A stretch of DNA of 64,000 nucleotides, from positions 1 to 64,000 of the forward strand of contig PWMF01000217.1 of the NCBI GenBank assembly GCA_003559215.1, written 5' to 3'. The position numbers and the translations under genes are program-made. This DNA is from Natrialbaceae archaeon. GTDB lineage: Archaea; Halobacteriota; Halobacteria; Halobacteriales; Natrialbaceae. This document shows positions 7,110 to 15,140 of this stretch, piece after piece. The notes below the pieces were generated by a model, which saw only the letters and a program-made list of their open reading frames with translations, was not told the origin of the DNA and made no database searches. The first letter of the stretch is position 1, and every line of letters begins with the position of its first letter.

Positions 7110-7478
7110 ATGGACGGCGAAATCTCGACGGAGGAGGTAAAGCAGCTGTTAGACGAGGACGCCGACGTCCGCGTCGTCGACATCCGCGACGAACACAGCT
7201 TCGCGCACAGTCAGATTCCGGGCAGCGAGAACCTCCCGTTTCAGGAGCTCTCGGCCCGAATCGAGGATCTCGAGGACGCGGACCACGTCGTCACGGTCTG
7301 TCCGCACGGCAAGGCGAGCGTCCAGGCGGCCCAGCTCATCGGCTCCTACGAGGGAACCGCCGACGCCCGCGTCGAGAGCATGGCTGGCGGACTCGAGGAG
7401 TACGGGATGAAGTACGGGCTCGCTCGCGGCGAGGACGACGACGCCGCGGACGCCGAGCCGCCGGAGTCGCCGTTCTGA
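7110..7478 (+). CDS. Single-domain rhodanese (sulfurtransferase-like)
   Basis: The product has 122 residues with one rhodanese domain: 'DVRVVDIRDEHSFAHSQIPGSENLP' and the active-site loop 'VVTVCPHGKASVQAAQLI', in which Cys is the persulfide-carrying residue. The domain ends with 'GGLEEYGMKYGL'. Such stand-alone rhodaneses move sulfur or act in redox and detoxification; the partner is unknown. The acidic tail 'EDDDAADAEPPE' is typical haloarchaeal decoration. Upstream, 'gcttattcg' about 32 nt before ATG could serve as the TATA element. Confidence 0.9.
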   Translation: MDGEISTEEVKQLLDEDADVRVVDIRDEHSFAHSQIPGSENLPFQELSARIEDLEDADHVVTVCPHGKASVQAAQLIGSYEGTADARVESMAGGLEEYGMKYGLARGEDDDAADAEPPESPF

Positions 7479-7619
7479 GTTCGGTTCACCATCTCGTGGA
7501 GGAGAGACTCGAGCCGACGGCTCGCCGTTTTCCTCGTCGAAAAGATCGATATCGATCGCTGAGAGACGCGGTGCGCGAGTCGTGGGTTCGGAAGTCGTCT
7601 CAGAGCATCGCGGGCGGAA

Positions 7620-7913
7620 TCAGGCGACGTTGAAGCCGCGGTCCCGAAGGAAATCCTCGATTCGGCCGGTGTGGTTGCCCTGGAGTTCGATCTGGCCGTC
7701 CTCGACGGTTCCCCCGCAGGCGAACTTCGATTTGAGATCCGACGAGAGACTGTCCAGATCGACGTCCTTCGGGTCGAATCCTTCGACGATCGTTACCTCT
7801 TTACCGTATCTGCGCTCGTCAATGCGGATGTTGAGTTGCTGTTGTCCCTTGGCTACGTCCTCGCAGACGCAAAGCTCTTCAGGCAGCCCGCACGTCGAGC
7901 AGACTTCCGACAT
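7620..7913 (-). CDS. Translation initiation factor aIF1 (SUI1)
   Basis: The product has 97 residues, the normal size for archaeal aIF1. The N terminus holds a Cys-rich knuckle ('[15 protein letters not shown]'). The SUI1 domain follows with '[12 protein letters not shown]', '[24 protein letters not shown]' and '[11 protein letters not shown]'. It acts on the small ribosomal subunit in start-site selection. A TATA element ('tttaatatg', minus strand) about 28 nt upstream implies a leaderless mRNA. Confidence 0.96.
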   Translation of the reverse strand: MSEVCSTCGLPEELCVCEDVAKGQQQLNIRIDERRYGKEVTIVEGFDPKDVDLDSLSSDLKSKFACGGTVEDGQIELQGNHTGRIEDFLRDRGFNVA

Positions 7914-7936
7914 TACGGTCGAAAGTACGGAATGGG

Positions 7937-7945
7937 CATATTAAA
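7937..7945 (-). promoter_or_regulatory. TATA element of aIF1 gene
   Basis: Minus-strand 'tttaatatg' is centred about 28 nt before the ATG of the aIF1 gene, so transcription should begin at or next to the start codon (leaderless). It stands out as one of few AT-rich patches in this gene-dense stretch. Confidence 0.6.
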
Positions 7946-7980
7946 CACTATCGGGACCTGCGCCGCGTCGGGCGATCTTT

Positions 7981-10248
7981 TTAAAATCGATCGAGGATCG
8001 GAACTCGCTCTCGAGCCAGTTCGTCGACGGCGTTGATCGCCGCGTCGGCCGTCTCGCGATCGACGCCCCCGCCGTAGGTCGCTCGTTCGTAACAGCGCGC
8101 GACCCGCTCTGCGCGCGGATCTACCGGATCTTCCGCCGACAGCGCCGAGATGTACTGTCGGCTCGACTCGCCGCGGCGTCGCGGACGGTACTCGCGGGCC
8201 AGCAACCGCTCGAGCCGGCGGTACGCTCGCCGAGCGTCCTCGTCGGGATCGCTGCGTCGGCCGTGCCAGTAGAGACGGAACTCCCGACGGGCCCGTCGGG
8301 TCGCACCGGTTCGTCGAACCCCCGCCGCCAGCCCGACCAGTGCGAGAAGGCCGATCGCGAGCTGCTCGCGGGTGATCGTCACGACCTCACGCGGATCGAA
8401 CCCGTCGTCGCCTCCGTCGTCCGCGCTCGCGCCGTCGTCGCCGGTGTCGTCGTCGACGTTGGCCCGGTCGTCCGTGCCGTCGGGTTCCGTGTCATCGGGA
8501 CCATCGTCGTCCACCTGGCCGTCGTCGTCGGACTCGTTCGGCTCCTCGTCGTCGCTCTCTGCATCCTCGTCCTCGTTGTCGGAGATCGGGACGTCCTCGC
8601 TCTCCTCGATGTCGACGCCGTCGTGGCCGTCCTCGCGGGCCTCCTCGAGGCGGTCGTTGTGCTCGTCCTCGCGGGCGTCGCCCGGCGTCGGCTCGAAGGC
8701 GACCCAGCCGTGATCGGGGAAGTAGACCTCGACCCAGGCGTGGGCATCCAGTCCGCGGACGACGTACTCGCCGTCGTCGATCTCCTGTCCGCTGGTGTAG
8801 CCCGTCGCGTACCGGGCGGGGATCTCCTCGGCCCGCAGCATCTGAACCATCGACGTCGCGAAGTAGACGCAGTAGCCCTCGTCCATCTCGAAGAGGAACT
8901 CCTCGGCGACGTTACCCGAGGGCTGGTCGACCTCGAGGGAGTACCCCTTCGACGAGCGGAGGTACTGCTCGATCGCCACGGCGGCGTCGTAGTTCGTCTC
9001 CGCGTCCGCGGTCACCTCGGCAGTGTACTCCTCGAACTCGCTCGAGGTGTCCTCGGGAAGCTGGAGGTAGTCACTGTCGTCGATCACGCGATCGGGGTAG
9101 TCGGTCCCCGTCGCCCGGAGCTCGTCGGGGTCGGGGTCGACGATGGCGCTCTTGACCACGTACTCGTCGCCCTCGACGAGCGTGTCAGCCGGCTGTGGCT
9201 GACCGTGGGCAGAGACCTCGGCGTGTCTCACCGGTGGCCCCTCGAGTTCGACCTGCTGGGCCGCGCCTGGGAGCACGCCCAGTTCGGTCTGTGCGGTGAC
9301 GTGCTGGTTGACCGTCTCGGGGTCGCCCGGCGGTCCGTCGATCGAGCCGTCGTACTCCTCGAGGGGGCCCGACCGGATCCATTCGTCGCCCGCGAAGCGG
9401 TCGTAGACGCCGGTGCGCCAGTAGGATCGCTCCGCCGATTCGACCGTGAACCGGACCTCCGGCGAGAGGTCGACCTGGCCGCTGATCCCGGACTGCTCGC
9501 CGGCGGTGTCGATCGTCCCCTCGAGGGTCCCGTCCCCGCCGCCGGAGAACGTCGCGCCCCCGTCCTCGCCGGGAAGGATCGTAACCGACAGCGAGAGAAC
9601 GATGATCGCCGCGAACACCACCGCGAGCAGATCGGCTTGGGCGATCGAGCCGCCGCGGCGCTCGAGTTCGCCCAAGCCGATGGCGCCGATCGCGCCGACG
9701 GTTCCGACCAGGGTGACGGTCGTCCCGGCGTCGCCGGTCAGGACGAGGAACAACAGCGCGGCCCCCCCGGGAATGACGGCGAGCGCGTAGCGACCGCGCA
9801 CGGCGAGATACCACGAGAGGAAGGCGGGACCGGGCGCGAACCCGAGCGTCCAGAGTCCCGCCTCGACCATCCGAAGCAAGGGGAGCCCGGTCGCGAGCGC
9901 GGCGGTGTCGGTGAGAATCGTCTCGCTCGCGGCGAGGGCGACGCCGACGCCCGCTCCGGTCGCCTCGAGGTAGTAGGCGAAGCCGACGACGACGACGACG
10001 ATCGCCGCTGCCGTCGCCGTTCGGGGACGGATCGCCCGCGCGAGGACCGTCGCCGCAAGGATCATCGTCCCGACCAGCGCGAGCAGCGATCCGGTGCCGC
10101 CGACGACCTGGGTCACCTCGCGCAACACCCAGACGTACGAGCCGATCAGCGCCGCCACACAGGCGAGTGCGAGCAGTCGGAACGGGTCGGAACCGACCGA
10201 CCGCTCGAGGTCGACGTCGACGGTCCGTCCGCCCGAGTCGGTGCTCAC
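7981..10248 (-). CDS. Membrane transglutaminase-like protein (DUF3488-type / DUF4129)
   Basis: The product has 755 residues. The N-terminal third has about six membrane helices. An extracytoplasmic region then leads to a transglutaminase core with Cys in 'DEGYCVYFATSMVQMLRAEEIPARYATGY', His in 'GLDAHAWVEVYFPDHGW' and Asp in 'FEPTPGD'. A roughly 90-residue Asp/Glu-rich linker follows, then one membrane helix and a C-terminal cytoplasmic DUF4129-like tail ('AYRRLERLLAREYRPRR'). The start is a GTG overlapping the DUF58 stop by 4 nt. Such proteins accompany MoxR and DUF58 partners; the real substrate is unknown, and peptidase or crosslinking activity are both possible. Confidence 0.92.
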   Translation of the reverse strand: MSTDSGGRTVDVDLERSVGSDPFRLLALACVAALIGSYVWVLREVTQVVGGTGSLLALVGTMILAATVLARAIRPRTATAAAIVVVVVGFAYYLEATGAGVGVALAASETILTDTAALATGLPLLRMVEAGLWTLGFAPGPAFLSWYLAVRGRYALAVIPGGAALLFLVLTGDAGTTVTLVGTVGAIGAIGLGELERRGGSIAQADLLAVVFAAIIVLSLSVTILPGEDGGATFSGGGDGTLEGTIDTAGEQSGISGQVDLSPEVRFTVESAERSYWRTGVYDRFAGDEWIRSGPLEEYDGSIDGPPGDPETVNQHVTAQTELGVLPGAAQQVELEGPPVRHAEVSAHGQPQPADTLVEGDEYVVKSAIVDPDPDELRATGTDYPDRVIDDSDYLQLPEDTSSEFEEYTAEVTADAETNYDAAVAIEQYLRSSKGYSLEVDQPSGNVAEEFLFEMDEGYCVYFATSMVQMLRAEEIPARYATGYTSGQEIDDGEYVVRGLDAHAWVEVYFPDHGWVAFEPTPGDAREDEHNDRLEEAREDGHDGVDIEESEDVPISDNEDEDAESDDEEPNESDDDGQVDDDGPDDTEPDGTDDRANVDDDTGDDGASADDGGDDGFDPREVVTITREQLAIGLLALVGLAAGVRRTGATRRARREFRLYWHGRRSDPDEDARRAYRRLERLLAREYRPRRRGESSRQYISALSAEDPVDPRAERVARCYERATYGGGVDRETADAAINAVDELARERVPILDRF

Positions 10249-11306
10249 GCGGCCACCCCCTGCGAGCCGTCCGTGTCCCCGGTCGACGATCCGCTCCCGT
10301 CGACGTGGCCGTCAGCCGTCGTTCGACCGTCGGCACCGCGGAGCCGATCGAACGGGATCTCGTGACCGTCGACGACGATCGTGGTCCCGCTCGCGTCCGA
10401 CTGGACCAGAACGTCGGCCTCGACCCGGTCCCGCTCGTCGAGTTCCTCGGCCTCGAGGACGGAAAGCGATCGGAGCAGCGATCGGTGGTGCTGACGGCCG
10501 GTACTCGGCGGGTGTCCCTCGGCTCCGGCGGTCAGCCCGACCCGAACCTCGCACTCGAGCAGGTAGGTCGCGACGCTGGCGACGGCCGCGGCCAGCTCGT
10601 TCTCCCGACCGGGAGTACACTCGGCGGCGACCGTGGCCGCGCCGACGGTCTCGTCGGCGGCGAACTCCTTGACAACGAGTTCGCCGTCCGGTCGTTTGGC
10701 CGCAGATTTCCAGTGGACCTCCCGGAGCGGATCGCCGCGCTGGTACTCCCGGAGGTGGTCGAACTCCTCGCGGTTGGCCTCCCGCGCGACGCCGGTGAGT
10801 ACCTCGAGGTCGCGACTCGTCCCGTTCTGTAGGTCGTAGACCCGCGGGTAGGCGAGCACTGTCGCCGTCTCCTCGTACTCGAACCGTCGCTCGCAGAGTC
10901 CGAAGATGTCCCTCACCGCGATCGACAGCGGTCCGACCCGGTGTTTGCCCCGCCTCTTGAGGATGAGATCGTACTCGAACTCGGTCTCGCCCTCGAGAGT
11001 CGATTCGATGCTCGGGTTCGGTGCGGCGAGCCCGTCGCCGACGTCGTCGTGGACGGTTGCGACGACGCTGGAGTCGGTTTCGATCGCGACGGAGACGGTT
11101 CGGGTCTCGTCGAGGAACCCCTCCGGAACCGGGGCTCGCCTGACCGTGGGTCTGTCGGCACTCACCGTTGTGAGGACGGCGGCGACGACGACGACCAGCA
11201 GCGGGATGACGATGGCGTCGAGCGAGCGCGGCCCGTACTGCCAGCTCATCACGGTTCCGAACGCGGCGACCGCGACGGCTCCCCAGCCGCGACTCGTGAG
11301 TCTCAT
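10245..11306 (-). CDS. DUF58 domain membrane protein
   Basis: The product has 353 residues. Two N-terminal membrane helices ('VAVAAFGTVMSWQYGPRSLDAIVIPLLVVVVAAVLTTV') precede a long domain ending in the DUF58 signature 'YQRGDPLREVHWKSAAKRPDGELVVKEFA', a region related to von Willebrand A-type folds. It lies between MoxR and the transglutaminase gene, with 4-nt ATGA/GTGA overlaps on both sides, so all three are translationally coupled. In known MoxR systems the DUF58 protein is the partner remodelled by the ATPase. Confidence 0.92.
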   Translation of the reverse strand: MRLTSRGWGAVAVAAFGTVMSWQYGPRSLDAIVIPLLVVVVAAVLTTVSADRPTVRRAPVPEGFLDETRTVSVAIETDSSVVATVHDDVGDGLAAPNPSIESTLEGETEFEYDLILKRRGKHRVGPLSIAVRDIFGLCERRFEYEETATVLAYPRVYDLQNGTSRDLEVLTGVAREANREEFDHLREYQRGDPLREVHWKSAAKRPDGELVVKEFAADETVGAATVAAECTPGRENELAAAVASVATYLLECEVRVGLTAGAEGHPPSTGRQHHRSLLRSLSVLEAEELDERDRVEADVLVQSDASGTTIVVDGHEIPFDRLRGADGRTTADGHVDGSGSSTGDTDGSQGVAA

Positions 11307-12280
11307 TCGACGTTCGTGTACTCGAGGGCGTCGGCGACGACCGACTCGCCGTCCCGGTCCCGGCTCTCAGTTTTGATCCGGTGGCTCAACACGACCGGGG
11401 CCTCCGTCTGGAGATCGTCCGGGATGACGTACTCGCGGCCCGCGAGGGCGGCTCGAGCCTGCGCGGCTCGCAGCAGCGAGATGGTCGCCCGCGGGCTGAC
11501 GCCGATGCGGGCGTGTTCGCGGGTGTAGCCCGCCAGCCGCGTCGCGTACGCTCGAACCGGCTCCTCGACGCGGATCCCGGCGACGGTCTCGCGGGCGCGA
11601 ACGAGCGTCTCGAGGTCGGTCACCGGGCCGAGGGAGTCGATCGGATGGTGACCGACAGCCCGGCCGAGCAGTTCGGTCTCCTCCTCGGGATCGGGATACC
11701 CCAGGCTGAGCTTCTTCATGAAGCGGTCGATCTCGGCGAACGGCAGCTCGTAGGTCTGGTTGGGTTCGACGGCGTTCTGGGTCGCGATGACGGTAAAGGG
11801 GTCCGGCAGCGCGCGGGTCTCGCCGTCGACGGTGACCTGTTCCTCGGCCATCGCTTCGAGCAGCGCCGACTGGGCCTTCGGCGGCGCGCGGTTGATCTCG
11901 TCGCCCAGGACGACGTTTGCAAAGATCGGTCCCGCGTTGAACTCGAACTCGCGGGTCTTCTGGTTGAAGACGTTGACCCCGGTGACGTCCGCGGGGAGGA
12001 GGTCAGGGGTGAACTGGATCCGCCGGAACGTACAGTCGACCGAGCGGGCGATCGAGCGGGCGAGCATCGTCTTGCCGACGCCGGGGACGTCGTCGAGCAG
12101 GACGTGCCCGCGCCCGAGAAGCGCCGTGATCACGTGTTCGATCGCGTCGTCGTGTCCGACGATGACCCGGGAGACGTTCGCCTCGACGTCCGCACAGAGA
12201 TCCGCGATCGTCGAAACGGGGAGGGGATCGGGCCCGGAGGGCTCTCGGTCGGCCGCGGACTGGGGGGTCGGCTCAGTCAT
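11303..12280 (-). CDS. MoxR family AAA+ ATPase
   Basis: The product has 325 residues. Walker A is 'DDVPGVGKTMLARSIA' and Walker B 'VVLGDEINRAPPKAQSALLEAMAEEQVTVDG', with sensor/arginine-finger elements 'FTVIATQNAVEPNQTYELPFAEIDRFM' and the C-terminal lid 'GVSPRATISLLRAAQARAALAGREYVIPDDL'. MoxR ATPases act as chaperones that activate or assemble metalloproteins or envelope complexes. It is the first gene of the three-gene unit; its stop overlaps the DUF58 start. Confidence 0.95.
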   Translation of the reverse strand: MTEPTPQSAADREPSGPDPLPVSTIADLCADVEANVSRVIVGHDDAIEHVITALLGRGHVLLDDVPGVGKTMLARSIARSVDCTFRRIQFTPDLLPADVTGVNVFNQKTREFEFNAGPIFANVVLGDEINRAPPKAQSALLEAMAEEQVTVDGETRALPDPFTVIATQNAVEPNQTYELPFAEIDRFMKKLSLGYPDPEEETELLGRAVGHHPIDSLGPVTDLETLVRARETVAGIRVEEPVRAYATRLAGYTREHARIGVSPRATISLLRAAQARAALAGREYVIPDDLQTEAPVVLSHRIKTESRDRDGESVVADALEYTNVE

Positions 12281-12473
12281 GGCTCGAGACGGTCTCCGTC
12301 GGGAACCCGCAAGCTACTCATCAGTACGGTATCAGTGAGTTAGAACCATATGTTTTGTGTTGACGGGGGTTACGGGCGGCGGTCTGCGTTCGAACGTTGA
12401 ACCGGCCGGCCCCGATCGAGCGTGGCCACTACGGGGCGTAGCAGTCGGAAAACGATACCTCCGCCGTGACACC

Positions 12474-12668
12474 TCAGAGCCGTTCGACGTCGTTCGCCCG
12501 CGGGCCCTTATCGGCTTCCACGATCTCGAACTCGACTTCCTGGCCCTCCTCGAGGTCGGGGCCACCGACGTCTTCCATGTGGAAGAACACGTCCTCGTCT
12601 GCGTCCTCAGTTTCGATGAAGCCGTAACCGCCAGTGTCGTTGAAGAATGCGACCGTACCTTTCGCCAT
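12474..12668 (-). CDS. cspA: Cold-shock domain protein
   Basis: The 64-residue product is a single cold-shock OB fold: 'MAKGTVAFFNDTGGYGFIETEDADEDVFFHMEDV' contains RNP1 ('GGYGFIE') and RNP2 ('DVFFH'). It binds single-stranded nucleic acid and probably acts as an RNA chaperone. The track ORF begins further upstream, but the ATG used here starts the domain and has a strong TATA element 29 nt before it, giving a leaderless transcript. Confidence 0.95.
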   Translation of the reverse strand: MAKGTVAFFNDTGGYGFIETEDADEDVFFHMEDVGGPDLEEGQEVEFEIVEADKGPRANDVERL

Positions 12669-12693
12669 TGCAAGTTCATAGAACCGCGACAAA

Positions 12694-12701
12694 GATATAA
12701 A
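12694..12701 (-). promoter_or_regulatory. TATA element of cspA
   Basis: Minus-strand 'tttatatc' is a near-consensus haloarchaeal TATA box centred about 29 nt before the cold-shock gene ATG. It supports the short start choice and a leaderless mRNA. Confidence 0.7.
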
Positions 12702-12738
12702 TGTTCGGGAGGGAGTACCGCACTCGGGATCCCGGCGA

Positions 12739-12993
12739 TCACCAGGACTTACACGCCGGACAGACAAGTGCGCCCTCCTCGCGCCAGACGCGCTCGACGG
12801 CTCTCTCGCAGCGCTGGCAGGTATAGGTGCCCCAGGCGTAAGTCGACAGCGCCGTCCTGCGAGCGGTCGAGTCGCCGTCGATGGCCCGATCGGCTCCGTC
12901 CCTGTCGGACTCGTCGCGTTCTCGGCTGCCTTCGCCGTCGTCTGCTCGATCCGTCGATCCGGTGAACGACGAGAGCGTCGCGTCGTCGGTCAT
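12739..12993 (-). CDS. Small zinc-ribbon protein (DUF7573-like)
   Basis: The 84-residue product has an N-terminal charged, disordered half and a C-terminal zinc ribbon 'YTCQRCERAVERVWREEGALVCPACKSW' with two CxxC pairs. I associate this ending with haloarchaeal DUF7573, with moderate certainty. The start is taken at 'MTDDATLSSF'; the longer track frame upstream has no domain. It may bind nucleic acid or protein, but nothing shows which. Confidence 0.75.
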   Translation of the reverse strand: MTDDATLSSFTGSTDRADDGEGSRERDESDRDGADRAIDGDSTARRTALSTYAWGTYTCQRCERAVERVWREEGALVCPACKSW

Positions 12994-13083
12994 CGCTCTC
13001 GCGTACGATCGGAGACAGGTTAAGCTCGACCGTTCGGTGCCGGGATCGGCACCCCCAAGTACCATCCCTGACAACACACAGCT

Positions 13084-13278
13084 ATGGACTCCGCCGTAGT
13101 GATGAACGTGATCGTGGACAACGTTCGGGAGATGAACGAGTACTTCACCGAGGTCGCGATGGGCGACGGGCTCGCCCCGCTGCTCGTTCTCGTCGGAACG
13201 TTGCTGATCGTCTTCTCGCTGGGCGTCTTCGGCGCCCTGACGCTCGGGGCCGTCGGTAACCTCTTTACTTCGAGCTAG
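13084..13278 (+). CDS. Small membrane protein (64 aa)
   Basis: The product has an amphipathic N terminus ('VIVDNVREMNEYFTEVAMGDG') and a single or paired hydrophobic segment ('LAPLLVLVGTLLIVFSLGVFGALTLGAVGNLF'). I recall similar short membrane proteins in other haloarchaea, function unknown. The start may be this ATG or the in-frame ATG at 13102. Its 3' end overlaps the convergent LLM oxidoreductase gene by 14 nt. Confidence 0.65.
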   Translation: MDSAVVMNVIVDNVREMNEYFTEVAMGDGLAPLLVLVGTLLIVFSLGVFGALTLGAVGNLFTSS

Positions 13279-14278
13279 TCGCCCGGTCGAGCGCCTCGCT
13301 CGCCCGCTCGATCGAGTCCTCGAGCTCCGGCCCCAGTGGCGAGCCGACGACGATTCCGTCGACGTGCTCGAGGGCGGCTGCGAAGCGGTCTGTAACGGTG
13401 TCGACCGTGCCGGCGATACAGAAGTGGTCGATCATTCGCGGCGTCACGCGTTCGAACGCTTCGCCCAGATCGCCGTTCTCGACGGCCTCGCTGATCTCGC
13501 TTGCCGCCTCGCGGTCGATGTCGTGACGGTCGAGCACCGGCTCGGCCGCGCCGCCGACGATGAAGGCGACCGGCGGGCGAGCCGCCTCGCGGGCCGCGTC
13601 CTCGTCGGCGGCGACGCTGGTGCTGGCGAACGCGAGCGACTCGAACTCGCCGCCGTCGTCGGAACGCTCTTCGAGCCCCTTCTCGAGCTGTCCTGCGGCC
13701 CACTCGAGGTCGTCCGGATGAGCCGCGTTGATCAGGACTCCGTCGGCGTGTTTCGCGCTCATTCGGAGCATGTGGGGCCCCTGTGCACCGACGTAGACCG
13801 GCAGCTCGCGGGGCTCGAGATTCAGTGAGGCGTCGCGGGCGGTAAAGGTTCCCTCGTGGGTGATCGTTTCGCCGGCCCAGAGATCGCGGGCCACGCCGAA
13901 CGACTCGAGGACCCGCCGCAGCGGTCGTTCGTGCTCGTAGCCCAGATTCGAGAGCGCGGACCGGTCGCCGGCGCCGATCCCGAAGACGCCGCGGCCGTCG
14001 CTGACCTCGTCGATCGTCGCCGCCTGGCTCGCGAGTTTGACGGGGTGGGTGTCGTAGGGGTTGACGATCCCCGGTCCCAGCCGCATGGAGTCGGTTGCCT
14101 CGGCCATCCGCGCGAGCGCGACGAACGGATCGCGGTTGAAGTAGTGACTGCTCGCGAACGCGACGTCGAACCCCTCGCGTTCCGCGACGCCGGCGATCTC
14201 TCCCATCCGTTCCGGCGAGTGTTCCGGCGTGAGTTCGATGCCTCGAGTCGTCTCCTCGGTTGGTGTGTCGTTTGTCAT
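13265..14278 (-). CDS. F420-dependent LLM-class oxidoreductase (NP1902A-type)
   Basis: The 337-residue product is a luciferase-like TIM barrel: 'GIELTPEHSPERMGEIAGVAEREGFDVAFASSHYFNRDPFVALARMAEATDSMRLGPGIVNPY' and 'GRGVFGIGAGD..ALSNLGYEHERP' are the F420-binding LLM patterns. It probably corresponds to the haloarchaeal family TIGR04024. Its ATG overlaps the cofE stop (ATGA), so it is coupled to synthesis of its own cofactor tail. The substrate is unknown. The track start five codons upstream would lie inside cofE. Confidence 0.9.
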   Translation of the reverse strand: MTNDTPTEETTRGIELTPEHSPERMGEIAGVAEREGFDVAFASSHYFNRDPFVALARMAEATDSMRLGPGIVNPYDTHPVKLASQAATIDEVSDGRGVFGIGAGDRSALSNLGYEHERPLRRVLESFGVARDLWAGETITHEGTFTARDASLNLEPRELPVYVGAQGPHMLRMSAKHADGVLINAAHPDDLEWAAGQLEKGLEERSDDGGEFESLAFASTSVAADEDAAREAARPPVAFIVGGAAEPVLDRHDIDREAASEISEAVENGDLGEAFERVTPRMIDHFCIAGTVDTVTDRFAAALEHVDGIVVGSPLGPELEDSIERASEALDRATSSK

Positions 14279-15045
14279 TGTTCGAATTCCCACTCCCGCA
14301 GGGCCTGGCGAACCAGGTCGTCCTCGACGTCCCTGAACAGCTCGTCGCTTCCCTCGAGGTCGCCGAACGCCCAGTCGCGGACGACGACTGCGGGGGTCCC
14401 GTCGGCACCCTCCCCGGTGACGAGGTTCGCGGCGCTGGCGAGCTCGTCGACCACCGACTGGACGGTGACGCCGAGTTCGCGGCCGTCCCGGTCGCGCTCG
14501 CCGCGCCAGTCCCGGCTCGCGGCCATCCCAGCCCAGCCGAGCGCGACGCCGCGCTGGCCGTGGCGGAACGGCCGCCCGCAGGTGTCGGTGACGATCACGG
14601 CGACGTCCTCGTGATCGCGCGCCGCCAGCCCGTCACGGATCCGCTCGGCGCTCTCGGTCGGTTTGCGCGGAAGCAAGAGGAGATCGTGATCGGGGACGTT
14701 CGAGCGATCGATCCCCGCGTTGACGCAGATGTGGCCGAACCGCGTCTCCGTGAGCATGAACGGACGCTCGATCAGAAGCTCGGTGCTCTCCTCCAAGACC
14801 GCCTGGGCGAACCGGGGATCCTTCTTCTCGCCCGTGATCGCTCCGATCCGCTCGGCGAGTTCCCGCGCGCGACCGCTGACGGGGAACTCTTCGAGATCCG
14901 CCGTCCGCCCCTCGGCCTTCGAGACGATCGTGCTCGCGACGGTGAGCACGTCGCCGGGCTCGAGGGCGGCCCGATCGGCGACGAGTTCGGCGATGTCGTC
15001 GCCGGGGCGGATCTCGGGCAGATCCGTAACCGCTGTCAGTTCCAT
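14275..15045 (-). CDS. cofE: Coenzyme F420-0:L-glutamate ligase
   Basis: The product has 256 residues, the family length. CofE adds two gamma-linked glutamates to F420-0 using GTP. Seen are 'ITGEKKDPRFAQAVLEESTEL', 'FGHICVNAGIDRSNVPDHDLLLLPRKPTESAERIRDGL', 'VIVTDTCGRPFRHGQRGVALGWAGM' and 'DELASAANLVTGEGADGTPAVVVRDW', all hallmark blocks. It is followed without a gap by an F420-dependent oxidoreductase, so enzyme and cofactor production are co-expressed. Confidence 0.95.
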   Translation of the reverse strand: MELTAVTDLPEIRPGDDIAELVADRAALEPGDVLTVASTIVSKAEGRTADLEEFPVSGRARELAERIGAITGEKKDPRFAQAVLEESTELLIERPFMLTETRFGHICVNAGIDRSNVPDHDLLLLPRKPTESAERIRDGLAARDHEDVAVIVTDTCGRPFRHGQRGVALGWAGMAASRDWRGERDRDGRELGVTVQSVVDELASAANLVTGEGADGTPAVVVRDWAFGDLEGSDELFRDVEDDLVRQALREWEFEQ

Positions 15046-15140
15046 ACCGGAGCGTAGGGAAGCGCCGTCAAAAGCGCACCGTCACCGGAGCTTTCGTCCG
15101 GTCCGAAAGCGACTCCAGGGCTCCCGGCCTCGATACGAGC

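Noticed and set aside
8263-10365. 700-aa plus-strand ORF
   Set aside because: It is the antisense shadow of the transglutaminase and DUF58 genes; their domains and coupled starts are clear.
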